A stretch of DNA of 64,000 nt from Phoebastria nigripes. Lineage: Eukaryota > Chordata > Aves > Procellariiformes > Diomedeidae. This document shows, piece after piece, positions 49,127 through 61,200 of this stretch (position 1 is its first letter; each line of letters starts with the position of its first letter). The stretch spans positions 625,113-689,112 of the forward strand of contig JAYKAV010002530.1 in the NCBI GenBank assembly GCA_035582835.1. The letters run 5' to 3'. The notes beneath the pieces were generated by a model, which had not been told where the DNA came from, searched no databases, and was given only the letters and a program-made list of their open reading frames with translations. A program made the translations under genes and the position numbers.

Positions 49127-51264
49127 TTCCTATTACTGCTAAGCATGCAAAAATACAGGCATTTCCAATGGGCGAGGTTTTCATATGCAAGATTGGGTGA
49201 TCACATTATTGACTAATTTCTGCCTTTGAAATCTCTGCTTATATTTGTATCTTAAAGTCTTCTTGAAATTAACTGTGCCTTCAGCAGCTGTACAAGTACA
49301 TTGAAGGGATACTATAATCCTACAACTCCCCTCCCTTCTCAGATAGTGTGATGACAGCTCTATAAGATGTTTTAGTCTACTTTAGTTATTCTCTTCCAAT
49401 GTCTTCAAATTATGTCTCTAGAAGATTTAATTGCTGCACCACAGTCTTTCAATATTTGTTTCTTCCACAGGATGGATGCTGTGGGGGGGTCCAGGCAGCT
49501 CTGTGGAACAGTCTCCAATGGGCTAGTAGGATGAGAAGGTCCAGGGGTAGTTTGGGAAATGAGGAGAAGCATCACCTCCCAAGACGGTAAACCTACCAAA
49601 AAGGTAATTCATGCTAGGATATTATTATGCAGTCAGCTTTCCAGGGATATCATGGCTGGAATGCATGGCAGAAAACTGGTATGGAGTGGGAGCACATACC
49701 TTTGATGGCATCTGAGTGTTCATACAGAGTCTCCTAAAAATCTTTCAAGTGCTTCTTAAACCGCACTGAGTTTCAACTCCCTTCCCTGTATGAGGGAGAA
49801 TTTGGAGGCTATATCTTAGAGGGGTTTTCTTGTCTTTCCTGTGGACCTGTTAGAGAATACAAATCACAAGTTTACAGTAACTTTCCAAGAAATTCCTTAT
49901 AGGACTTAAAACTCATTAAAATGCCAGCTTATCAGCCATATAACAATTTAGCTTAATAAAATGTTGTTTCACAGGGAGAGTTAATGGCTTCATTTTTAAC
50001 TGTACATAATCTTGTTTGGTTGGCTTATTTCAGTCTCACCTTCCAGGCTTAACTATTGTGTTTGTGGAGACTCTCTTTCTCCCCTGAAGCCTTAACTATG
50101 GATGTTTTTGTTGCTAGCATTTCAGAAGTCCAGGAGAATGTGCAAACTAAAGATCTGTCGTCCCTCGGCGTAACTGTAATGTTTCTTCCTTCATGTTAAG
50201 AGGTAGAGTTGAGCCATGAAGTACCAGAACATTACATTTCTCTGCTGTCCCAAAAGCTCAGCTATATGGTGTATTTCTGAGCCCAGTTAACTTTCAGTAT
50301 GTCCATGCTATGCGCACATTTATTGGTCCTCAGCTAAAATTGTTTGCTGAACAAACAGATTTTGTCCACTCATCCTAAACCAATCATTTCCCATGGTACT
50401 TTATGAAATATCTGACAGGCTGACTTGCTGCTTTCATCTATTAATGTGCCTTAATATATGCAGAGTGTAAGAATATTAACAATGGAAAATCACAATGGTG
50501 GAAAATAAAATGGGATTTTTGATGCAAAAGTTTTCATAAGGATCTATTCCCACATCTCATGAGACACCAAAAAAGCACAAAACATCATTTAATTAGGAAA
50601 GCTTTTTTCTTTGCTCAGGATTATAGATGTTTTGGCTGGTTGAGTACTAGGTTAGGCTTTCAAATGTCTCCTGGAAATACCTTCCTTTTTGTTGCTGGTG
50701 AGCTCCCTCCAGCTCCCTGGCATTCATTAATTAAAACCATTCAGAGATTCCACTGCTGCAATTCACAAATTGCTTCCATGCTTCACCAGGCTTGGCAGCT
50801 GCCAGAAAACAGGCCAATCTCCACTCATATAACATTACTAAGAGTTATATCTTTGTATAACCTGTAGCTGTGGTAGAGAGTCTAAAGCCTTCCCCTCTGA
50901 AAGGAATAGAAACTACTTTANTACCTGGGGGAAGTTATAAATGCATTTGTGACAGAAGAAAGGTTTGATATAGGAAAGTGAGAGTAAGCATAGGTCTTGC
51001 CTTCTGCATTTATACAAATGGTGATAATTTTCAGTTTATAATCTGCTTTTCAAGACTCTTCCACTGAAAGTTGTTGCTAATCAATTCAACCTAGGTTCTC
51101 CAGACCTAATTTGGTTTTCTATTATGTAGATGAAATGAGTTAACATGGCTTTTTGTTAATGAGGGTCCCGTAGTCTTTACAAAAAATTGCACCAATTGGT
51201 TTTAGGTAATTTACTGTGAACAAAAGACAAGAATAGCTTACTTATGGTTGGAACTGGTCTGAGA

Positions 51265-51350
51265 TACAGAGGATCTGGCATCAGTCCCTAGCTGTGTTTC
51301 AGTTGTCTTCTTGGGTGTATTTTTCTACCTATAAAATGGGTAGACTCTCA
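51265..51350 (+). mobile_element. MIR-like SINE remnant, plus strand
   Basis: GGATCTGGCATCAGTCCCTA, GCTGTGTTTCAGTTGTCTTC, TTGGGTG and CTACCTATAAAATGGGTAGA follow the MIR order (GCTGTGTGACCTTGGGCAAG...TTTCC-CATCTGTAAAATGGG). It lies directly upstream of the large CR1, which may have inserted next to it. Confidence 0.5.
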
Positions 51351-51409
51351 TGGAAGTTCTGTAATGTTCCTTTGTTGATGCTTTTGTGATAATCCGTTCT
51401 CAAAGGAGG

Positions 51410-54400
51410 AAAAGGATCTTTGCATAAGAATTAGCAGGGCTCATTGAAAGAGCTTTAAACCAGATTTGAAGGGGGAAAGGGATAAAACCAGGCTTGCTAG
51501 AGACAAGCTTGGGGGCGGCACACCAGTGTTTGAGGGATGGTATGCTAGTGAGGTCCTTCAGTCTGCTCCATGATGTGCTCAGTACACTGGAGCACATTTG
51601 AAATGTCTTTATACTAATGCGCGCAGCATGAGGAATAAACAAGAGGAGCTAGAAGCTTTGGTCCAGTCCCAGAGCTACGACATCATTGGCATAAACGAAA
51701 CCTGGTGGGATGAGTCCTGTGACTGGTGTGCCGTGATGGACAGTTACAGGCTTTTCAGGAGGGATAGGCACGGCAGGCAAGGCAGGGGGTTGGCACTGTA
51801 TGTAAGGGAGGGGTTGGATTGTATGGCGCTTACAGTTGAGACATGGTTGAGAGCCTCTGGGTAAGGATGAAGGGGAAAACAAATAAAGTGGATGTTGTTG
51901 TGGGCGTCTACTATCAACCACCCAGCCAGGATGACGACACCAATGAATTATTCTACAAGGAATTAAGGAATATCACTAGATCAACAGCTTTTGTGCTTAT
52001 GGGTGGTTTTAACTTCCCAGACGTCAACTGGGAATATCATACAGTGGACACAAACAGGTCCACGAAATTTCTGAAGCACACTGAAGATAACTTCTTCATG
52101 CAGGTACTAAGGGAGCCAACTAGGAAAGGTGCCCTCCTAGATTTGTTGTTTGTAAACAGAGAGGGACTCGTGGGCAAAGTGGTGATTGGTGGCTGTCTTG
52201 ATCACAGTGACCATGAAGTAGTTGAGTTTCAAATGATTGGCAATAGGAGAAAAACTGCCAGCAAAACTTCGACCCTGGATGTGGGGAGAGTAGACTTCGG
52301 GCTGATGAAGGAATTAGTTAGTAAGGTCCCCTGGGAATCTGCTTTTGAAGGTATTGGGGTCCATGAATGCTGGTCACTTTTTAAGAGCCATCTCTTAAGC
52401 GCGCAGGAGCAGGCAATTCCAAAGTGTTGGAAGTCAAGTAAGCGGGGCAGAAGGTCAGCTTGGCTGAGCAGGGATCTTCTTCTATAACTTAGGCAGAAAA
52501 GGAAAGTGTATGGACATTAGAAGCAACGACAAGCGACACGGGAGGACTACAGAGTAGTTGCTGTTCACCACTGTAGGGAGAAAACTTGTGCAGCCAAAGC
52601 TCGATTAGAGTTCAAGCTGGCCAGCACTGTGAAGGACAACAAAACTATGTTAACAGCAAAAGGAGGATCAGAGATAACATTGGTCCGTTACTTGGTGAGG
52701 TCGGTCACATCACAAATAGGGATGTAGACAAAGCAGAGACATTTAATGCCTTCTTCACCTCTGTCTTTAACACCGATGACGGGCCCTGGGACCCTTGGAG
52801 CCCTGTGTTGGAAGACCGTGACTGGAGGGATGATAAACTCCCAGCCGACCCTGAATTTGCTGCTCCAACTGGATGCACATAAATGTACGGGGCCCGATGA
52901 GGTTCGTCCCAGGGTACTGAAAGAGCTGGCCAATGTTATTGGTCTCTCTCCATTATTTTTCAACAGTCTTGGGAGTCTGGAGAGGTCCCAGCCAAATGGA
53001 AGCTGGCAAATGTTGTCCCAATTTTCAAGAAGGCTAAGAAGGAAAACCCTGGTAATTACAGGCCTGTCAGTCTCACTTCGGAGCCTGGTAAAATTATGGA
53101 GAAGGTTATTCTGGGAGTTATTGAAAAACACTTGAGAAACAATGCAGTCATTGGTCATAGCCAGCATGGGTTCACAAGGGGAAAGTCCTGTTTAACTAAC
53201 TTAATTTCCTTTTATGACAAGGTCACCCATCTAGTTGACCAAGGAAAGCCAGTAGATGTGGTGGTTTTGGATTTTAGCAAAGTTTTTGATACCATCTCTC
53301 ACAGTATCCTTCTGGACAAGATGTCCAGCATACAGCTAGACAAGTCCATAATATGCTGGGTGAACAATTGGGTGATGGGTTGGGCTCAAAGAGTTATAGT
53401 AAATGGGGTTACATCAGGCTGGCGGCCAGTCACCAGTGGGGTTCCCCAGGGCTCAATTTTAGGACCAGCGCTCTTTAATGTTTTTATAAATGATCTGGAC
53501 GCAGGAATCGAATGTATGTTAAGTAAGTTTGCTGATGATACTAAACTAGGAGGACCTGTGGACTCCCTTGAGGGTAGAGAGGCCTTACAGCAAGATCTGG
53601 ATAGACTAGAGAGCTGGGCAATCACCAACCGTATGAAGTTTAACAAGAGCAAGTGCTGGATTCTCCACCTGGGGTGGGGTAATCCTGGTTATACGTACAA
53701 ACTGGGGGATGAGAGGCTGGAGAGCAGCCCTGCGGAAAGAGATCTGGGGGATTGGGTTGATGGCAAGTTGAATATGAGTCAACAGTGTGCCCTGGCAGCC
53801 AAAAGGGCCAAGTGTGTCCTGGGGTGCATCAAGCACGGCATAGCTAGCCGGTCGAGAGAGGTGATTGTCCCACTCTGCACTGCACTGGTGCAGCCCTACC
53901 TCAAGTACTGTGTGCAGTTTTGGGCACCTCAATGTAAGGAGGACATCAAACTGTTTAGAGTGTGTCCAGAGGAGGGCAACCAAGATGGTGAAAGGTCTCG
54001 AGGGCAAGACTTGTGAGGAGCAGCTGAAGTCACTTGGCTTGTTCAGCTTGGAGAAGATAAGGCTGAGGGGTGATCTCATCACAGTCTACAAATTCCTCAA
54101 GGGGAGCAGCGGAGGGGGAGGTGCTGATCTCCTCTTTCTGGTGATGAGCGATAGGACAAGAGGAAATGGAGTGAAGCTGCATCAGGGGAAGTTCAGATTG
54201 GACATTAGTAAAAGGTTCTTCACTGAGAGGGTGGTCAGTCCCTGGAACAGGCTCCCCAGGGAAGTGGTCACAGCATTAAGCCTGTCAGAGTTCAAGGAGA
54301 GTCTGGACAATGCTCTTAGTCATATGATTTAGTTTTAGGTAGTCCTGTGAGAAGGAGGGAGTTGGACTCAATGATCCTTATGGGTCCCTTCCAACTTGAG

Positions 54401-54424
54401 ATATTCTATGATTCTGTGATTCTA
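51410..54424 (+). mobile_element. Nearly complete CR1 LINE (3.0 kb), inactive
   Basis: This is the youngest and longest CR1 here. It starts (about 51410, approximate) in sequence just upstream of ORF2, covers the whole endonuclease and reverse-transcriptase ORF, and ends with a correct CR1 3' terminus: GGACTCAATGATCCTTATGG, GTCCCTTCCAACTTGAG, then ATTCTATGATTCTGTGATTC to about 54424. ORF1 is absent, so it is 5'-truncated at or just before ORF2. Recognisable protein blocks run unbroken in order, so no large deletion is evident, but frameshifts and stops inactivate it. CR1 is a non-LTR retrotransposon that moves by target-primed reverse transcription and usually leaves no target duplication; none was seen. 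Strand and 3' end are certain. Confidence 0.95.
51598..54332 (+). pseudogene. CR1 ORF2 pseudogene: endonuclease plus reverse transcriptase
   Basis: The apurinic/apyrimidinic-type endonuclease starts at 51598 (TNARSMRNKQEELEAL) with the catalytic-glutamate block NETWWDES (Glu codon at 51697). A frame change near 51790-51845 leads to the 51843-52487 segment. There the usual GDFN motif reads GGFN (codon GGT at 52005), losing a catalytic Asp, while SDHEVVEF is kept. Stop codons follow (TAA at 52485-52487, another about 30 bases on). After more frame changes, 53096-54016 is an open RT segment with [45 protein letters not shown] and the FADD active-site box (53528-53539). A further shift near 53940 gives the C-terminal block 53865-54332 (NRLPREVV, ending SHMI). 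At least five frame changes make it non-coding as a whole. Confidence 0.93.
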
Positions 54425-55564
54425 ACCTCAATGCCATACAGAACAGTTTGGATTCCAGGCTTTACACTGGGAAAAGAAGTTACAACCCTTCAGAGCAATT
54501 ATGGAAAGAAACTGAAATTAGGTGAGATTACATTGTGATATCTTCATCTGCAACATACTAAGTAAAGTTTGAACTTCTCCACCCCTACACTTAATGAGAA
54601 ACAGGAAGCTTAATGGATTGATGTTTCAGTCTCTGATTCACTGCTTAAATTATGTTTCATGTGAACTATTGTTGGAAATGTCATTTTGACTGAAGGAAGG
54701 GGAAGATAAGAATGCTGTTTTAATATAACTTGAAATCTTGATGGTAAAAGGTAATTTATATTTTCAGTAAGAGGCTTTCATCTTCATTGGAGTCTAATGA
54801 TATTGATCTGATATCAGTCCTAAGTATATATTCTTGAATTCTAACCAAATTCTGCTTCTGGTGGGAACCACAGATGTTTCACGTTTTTCCAGCAAATGGA
54901 GCTCTTTCTGTGCATTTCTTTGGTTGGTCAGTTTACAAGTGTCTGCGTTTTGCTGTTCTGTATGATAAATGCTTTTTTTGTGGTCTATTTTAAGATGAAT
55001 GGTTCTAAATTTTATATTTGTGGCAATCGCTGTGCCCCTTCAAGGGTATTTATAGTAAAGTCATAGTAGTCAATGCTGGGTTTGGTTTTGTTTTTCCTTT
55101 TCTAACAGCTAAGAAACCAGTTGCGTTCCATGATTTATGGAAAAGTTCACACCTTTCAAATTAAGTGAAGGGTATACAGCTTCAGAATGAATTATGTTCT
55201 TAAACATAATGAAAATCTCCATTTGAGAATGAGGCATGTCCCAGAGTTTGGAATGGAACAGAAGAAATGAGATATTCAAATCAAACCAGAAGTTCTTTTC
55301 ACCTAATAACAATTCACATAGCCATGTTTAGAACAAAGCTTGTGTTTTGAATGGCTGTAGATACTGACCTGTGTGTGCGTAACTAGCTCTAGCTCTACAC
55401 AGCTGGTGATTGATAAGACTACACTCACAAAGCATGTGTAAGGCATGCAAACCTGTGTAGGCAGTGCCCATTGCTAGCAGGCAAAGGGAATGCTCAACTA
55501 AGTCATGTTTTATATTTTTTATATCTATAAATGAAAACTGGAAAGCTTCTGTTCAGTATTTTTC

Positions 55565-55591
55565 TTTTTTTTTTTTTTTTTTTTTTTTTTT
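55565..55591. repeat. 27-base T run
   Basis: The longest homopolymer in the window, within a wider TTTC-rich tract. No LINE or SINE body abuts it. Confidence 0.9.
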
Positions 55592-55861
55592 CTTTTTCAC
55601 CAAGAGACCTCTAGGGTTTTATCTTAGAAGAAAGAACCCTTAGACAGAACCAAAGTCAATAACCCTCAAGAGACAAATGGAGACAGGAGAACTTAGCAGC
55701 AATTCCTTCAATATTTCACAAAAGACTAAAGACTGTGACATGACAGGAATAGACCATTGGATCTCTGAGATGATCTGAGAAATCAAATATGAAAGAGATG
55801 AGTTACCAGGTAGCCTTCACTTGCATTACTCAATGCCATATACATTGCTCTCTCCACAGCT

Positions 55862-55891
55862 GATAACACCGTGGAGTGTTATCACTCCACG
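55862..55891. repeat. Two overlapping perfect inverted repeats
   Basis: GATAACAC (55862-55869) pairs with GTGTTATC (55876-55883). CGTGGAGTG (55870-55878) pairs with CACTCCACG (55883-55891). The two stems share bases 55876-55878 and 55883, so they cannot both form at once. Both are exact. Confidence 0.85.
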
Positions 55892-58175
55892 TTAATAAAT
55901 TTGGTATGTATTGTGGGGAAACGTGNTGCATTCTTTTTGTTTAAACTTACTGTGTGAAATTCCTCCTTCATTAAAAACTGATAGAAAAGCTGGCCCCTTT
56001 AGTATGTCAGAATGCCAATGATTCAGTGTCTCAGTTTACTTCTTTCTTTTCTTCCTCTTTCTAGGGTTGGTTTTTATTCATCTGCCACTTTTGTTTTCTG
56101 TTGTTATTTCTCCGTTATTATTTAATTTCTTACCAATTATGCTCCTCTTCCTGATTTCCCATTTCATTCCTCAAGTTCTGTTATGATAGGTGGCAGAAAA
56201 CAGGTCATCTGATACTGATGGAGAGCAGTTTGGGGTATTTACTCTTTGTAAGACTGAATGTTCAGGCACCTTCCTCTGAATGTTCTGGTTCCTGTAGTGT
56301 TCCAGGATCCTGTCCTGCGATTTTTAATGCTTACTTTAGTGGAAATTTTGCTTTGACCACAGTAGAATAAAACTGGTGGTAGAAAAGTTGATTTGAATAC
56401 CAAATAATAAAATTTCTTTCCTTAATTCCCTTGACATCTTGGCGAATTGCAAAGGATTAGCTGTTGATTTGGCAACATATAATTGATAGATAACAAAAAT
56501 TCAGCTCCAAACTACTTTAAACCTCTTCTGGCAAAAGAAACCATGTTAAAGGAGGGCAAAGGGAAGGGAAAGAATTTACTCTCAGGTGCATCAAGCAGAT
56601 CACTTTTTATTGATGCCACATTTGTACCAGTTGTAGAAGGTGAGGTCTCTGTGAGAAGTTGTTAGTATATCAGAGATCAGATGCATAGCAGCTTTTGTTT
56701 ATATCCAACATCTGATATAATATTTATCATGAAGATATTGAAATCTGTAACAAGAACTGAAGATTACCAAATGAACAGCCTGTATTAAGCAACATGATTA
56801 TTAAAAAAGCAAAGCAAAAACAACTTACACTGTAAGCTGTCTGACTGCAGCTAGAACTCCCCAGGGCGTTTAAACCCGTATCAAAGTAGCTGGAGATGGA
56901 GGTTATTCTTGTGGAGCCTCATGAAGTGGGGGGAAGGGGCAGAATTCATGACTATGTGGCCTTTGAGCAACAGCACAGTGAAAAAAATTTGCATGAGGGA
57001 TGTGAATGAAACATAGTTGTAAGCATAGTTTAGAACAATATTTTATGGGGTTTGTTTTTTATTTTTTGCTTGCAATGCTCTGTTTGCTTGCACTGTGTAA
57101 AACCTTAATCTCTAGTTTTGCTAGGTATAGCTTTCTTTTTTTATTTTTAAGGCTGTCTTATGTTGGGGAGCAAGATGCATCACAGTGAAACACTAGGGCT
57201 GTCTACATTGCTAGAGGTAAAAAGTCAGAAGAATATGTATGCAGGTAGCGGAAAAGGAGCTGCACCTTGAGACACAGGTGCTGAGAGTGCTTCCTACTGC
57301 TCTGTTAAGCATCAGTATGGGGACTACCGCTGCCAAATATCAGCCTTTGGGAAGGAATTCCCTCTGGCAGAACAGTCTTCTGCTCTTCCTGCTTAGAAGC
57401 AGATGGCAAAGAGGCAGCCCACATCACCAGGCAGACCTGGATATGCTGTGCCTCTTTGGGCTGAAGATTAATCTAATAAGTTGTTATTCATTTCAGTCAT
57501 ACAGATATTTGAACTGACTTAAAGTAAAATAAAAATTATTTTGGGGGTAATCCCTGCATTTTTTCTATAACATGAGCAGTACAAACAAGGCTGATTTTAT
57601 ACAACATAAAACGTAGTAGCTAACATAGGTGAACTAAAGCTAAACTGTGAATATATTTCTAATATATTAAAGCATTGTTTTATATTGGCCAAGTAGGCTA
57701 TTATATATTGTCATAATATTATTTCCAATAGTTTTCTAACATTGTTATATTACGGCATCGCCTATGATAGTTTATGAAAAGAGCTATATGAGCACAGAAT
57801 AAAAGAGAGCTCTTCATCATTCAGGTGCTGCAATGAGGGAAGCGATATCTTTATTTAATCCTCTTGATTTATAGCTATGATTTTTTTTTTTAACTGGGCT
57901 GATTACAAGAGTATTTGACCACTTCACAGTCATTAACTCCTTTAGGTGCATAAAGTAACAAGAGATGCCTCTCTGAATACAGTGAGCCTCTGATGAATAC
58001 TTAAAAATGGCAGCACACTGGCTAATGTATTAAATAACCAAGCAGCACAAAAGTACTCAACTTCTCTGAATATTGCACTCAGAAATGTGTTTCTTTAGCA
58101 AGACTTCATGTTTGGAAGCAGTAGATACTGAAAGTGAGTAGGTCATTTGTTTATCTTTGCAACTCCTGTTGTTTG

Positions 58176-58262
58176 ATCCAATTTTACAAAGAAGCTGAGG
58201 CACAGAGATGAAGCATTAATAAAGTTAGGAGTTAGAACCTCTTTCCTACTGTTTCCTACTGT
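58176..58262 (-). mobile_element. MIR-like SINE remnant, minus strand
   Basis: GATCCAATTTTACAAAGAAG, CTGAGGCACAGAGATGAAGC and GTTAGGAGTTAGAACC follow the complement of MIR (CCCATTTTACAGATGAGGAAACTGAGGCACAGAGAGGTTAAG...AGAACCC). The CTGAGGCACAGAGA core is exact. The right end contains TTTCCTACTG twice in tandem. Confidence 0.6.
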
Positions 58263-61200
58263 CTTTGATCTGGAAATCTGAGCCTTTTTCCCCACAGAAA
58301 GCACCACTTAGTCTATTTAAATTCATTATTACATATCTTTATAGCTCTTCTAGGATCTGAGATACTACAATTGAAAATCATCCTAACATGTCTAAACAGA
58401 GAAAAGCTGCTTTAGTTATGGGAGTTAGACACAGAGAGGTAGTGATGGTCCTGTCTTCAGTCCTGTACATTTCTTAAGTATTAAGTAACACCTCTTATAG
58501 CAAGGGGTTAATAGCTAAACTAGAAAATATTGTCCAGTTGCACAAGTAACCCTATTTAGTTTTGCTAGGAATACTAAAGTTTCAGCACCTCTCAGTCTGT
58601 ATATTTTGAGCTGTAAGCAAAAGATCTTCCTATTTCTCCTGTCCTGGGCTCTTCTAAGTATATATTAAGCATTGCTACTAGTTGCTGAGTTCCACAATAA
58701 TGGGTAATGTTGGCAAATAACCACTAGTGACAGATCTGAGAGCCACCGTAATCCATTCCTTTACTGCAGCTAAAAGTTGAATTTAAAATTACCAGCATGA
58801 AAAAGAAGTGTTCTTTTAGTAGAAATTGTATTGATACTGAGTTGGTAGTCATTTAAAAATGGAGTTTCAAAAAGAAAAAAAAGTGTCATTGTCCAAAAAG
58901 AAAAAATTGAAAAGTGATGGTTGCACACCAAATTGGATTGATCTGTGTTAGCAATAACAAATTCAAGCTGCATATAAACTTTATGCATCCTGCATGGTTA
59001 CAGAGTGAAATCAATGATTATTCACTTGCTTAAATAAAAATTCTGATTAACGTGATTAACAGCAAAAAAGTAGAAAGTGTATGCTGGGTTTAGAAATTTG
59101 TGTCAAAGTAATGACACCATTGCTGTACCTGCAATACTCTACTATGTCAGAGTCAGGTGATCAGGCAGTGCTAGCTAAAGAACCTCTTGAATATTAATCC
59201 AAGATTAAATGATAGCTTGCACCTTTCCTTAACTCCATGTTTGGGAAATTTATCTTCCTTGCTATTTTGTTCTGTAATATTCCCAGACTTTTTTTCTTCT
59301 AATGGTTCTGTTTCAGACAGAATGCCACCAGAAATGTTTTTCTAATGACCTTTCCACTGGCCCAGTTAACAGGCTGATGAGATTCAAATAACAGCTGAAG
59401 ACTGCTAAGAAAATCCAAATAAACTAGATGTACAGCCATTTACAATGGTTGTATTTTTTCTCTTTTTATTTCCTATTTCTGTTTGATTAAAAACACAATA
59501 TGAATAATGTTTTAGAAGGTGAAAAGTGAAATCTGATTTTCATGGGATTTAATTTGATGTGTGGGAAATGTAAAACTAATCTTCTATTTAGGAGTGCTTT
59601 GCCTGAACTTACTGGCATGCATTTTCAATTCCAGTTTACTGAATGTGTTCTTCAGCTTCCTTCATTTATGGATGTAGTGAAGGAGGAATATTAGACATTA
59701 CTTATCTTACTTGCCAAAGTTTCAGATTTTCCTGAGCCAAGTGTGAACAAAGAATTTCCTGTAGGAGAATCTAATGTGCAATTTGGTGAGAATTTCAGAA
59801 TTAAAACTGTAAGCTATGCTGTCTGNAGAATGAAATAACAGGGAGTCTTTATTCCATCATGCTTAGAAATTACTTCCTGAAAAAAGATACAGTATTCTAG
59901 GCTCTCACAGGGTATCACATTATTCATTCCTCTATTTTCGAGTTAGGCACACAAAAAAATGTTGACACAAGTAGCTATAATCAAGGAACATGTAAAAACT
60001 AAATTAGGGATCATCCAGATGAGAAAATTTTATTAACATCTTCATAATGAAGGGTATAGCTTCCACTTTTAGTCTCAGAAGCAGATTTCGGTGTGTTTGT
60101 CAGTCATTTGTTACTCTTGATCTCTGGAGTCATCATAGAACAAACAAGAGAAATAGGAAAAAATGAACATTTTCTGAAAACAAAGCACTTTTGTAAATAT
60201 AGCCTGATCTGAAACCTCTTAATTCTGATGGAAAGGCGTGCTCTGGCTTTTGAGAGGTGTGTTGGAGCTTTGCCTTAGTAATAGGTTGCCTGTCCATTCA
60301 GCTACATGAAGATATATATACTTGAATTTTTGTTTCTTTTGTTTTCATACTAGCTTGGACAGAAACTCCTTTAGTGTTGAGTAAATTGTATGTATGTATT
60401 TTGATGATTTACACATTACTACCGATAAAACATAAACTTCAGAAGTGTTGGAAACAACCGAAATGAAAGAGAGGAAGGACTGACTTAGAATGCAGAAGAG
60501 CTATTTGTTGGCTATAATAGTTAAGGTTTATTTGGAAAAAAAGAGTTAAATTACTTCAGTTCAGAGGGAGGTTACAGAGCCATTGACATATGGTGCTCAG
60601 AATCATGCCTGCCACACTGTCATACCAAGAATGCCGCAGTTATCTCTAGTGCCCTGCAGATGAAAAGGACAAATTCAGTCTCATTATTATACATTATGTT
60701 CTCCACTTGAAGAGGCTGTGTATTCCCTAGTCATGCCTATGAATTTAGTGCATGTAAGAAATTATATTGAACAGGATATGTAGATAACTGTGTCAACCCT
60801 TATACTTCTGTATACATACCTATATTGATTATAATGAATATTAAAAGGAATCTAAATTTGTGAGGGCTGTAAAAATTATCAATGGTAAATTAATTTGGAA
60901 CTTCTTAGCATTATGATTTTATTCATATTTTAATCATATTTTTTATGATTTTTACTGTGTTACTCCTATGACAATTATAATAAAAGTGTGCACACACAAT
61001 CCATTAACACCTATGCTTTTTACTTTCTTCATTTTCTTAGGCAAGCCTCACTGAAATAGAAATTTGCCATACTTCTTCACCACCTTCTTTTCCCCTCTTC
61101 AAAATAAATGTAGTTCATATGTAAGGATTGCTATGGTAGAAAATCTTTTTTATTTCCATTAAAATGTGGGATGGATGGAATGGTTATACTGTATACATCT

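Larger units (their letters stand above)
35139..51409. other. AT-rich non-coding stretch with SINE remnants
   Basis: No gene is recognised over about 16 kb. It holds a TA run (35613-35627), a C10A13 tract (38361-38383), an AT-only palindromic tract (43683-43731), a short tandem duplication (43403-43437), a dispersed-repeat relic (45956-46010), three MIR-like SINE pieces (46940-47040, 47425-47485, 51265-51350), a 19-T run (47766-47784) and a C10 run (49117-49126). Ambiguous bases lie at 43704, 44141, 44607, 48260 and 50921. A weak exon-like unit at 49471-49586 is discussed under findings. Confidence 0.5.
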
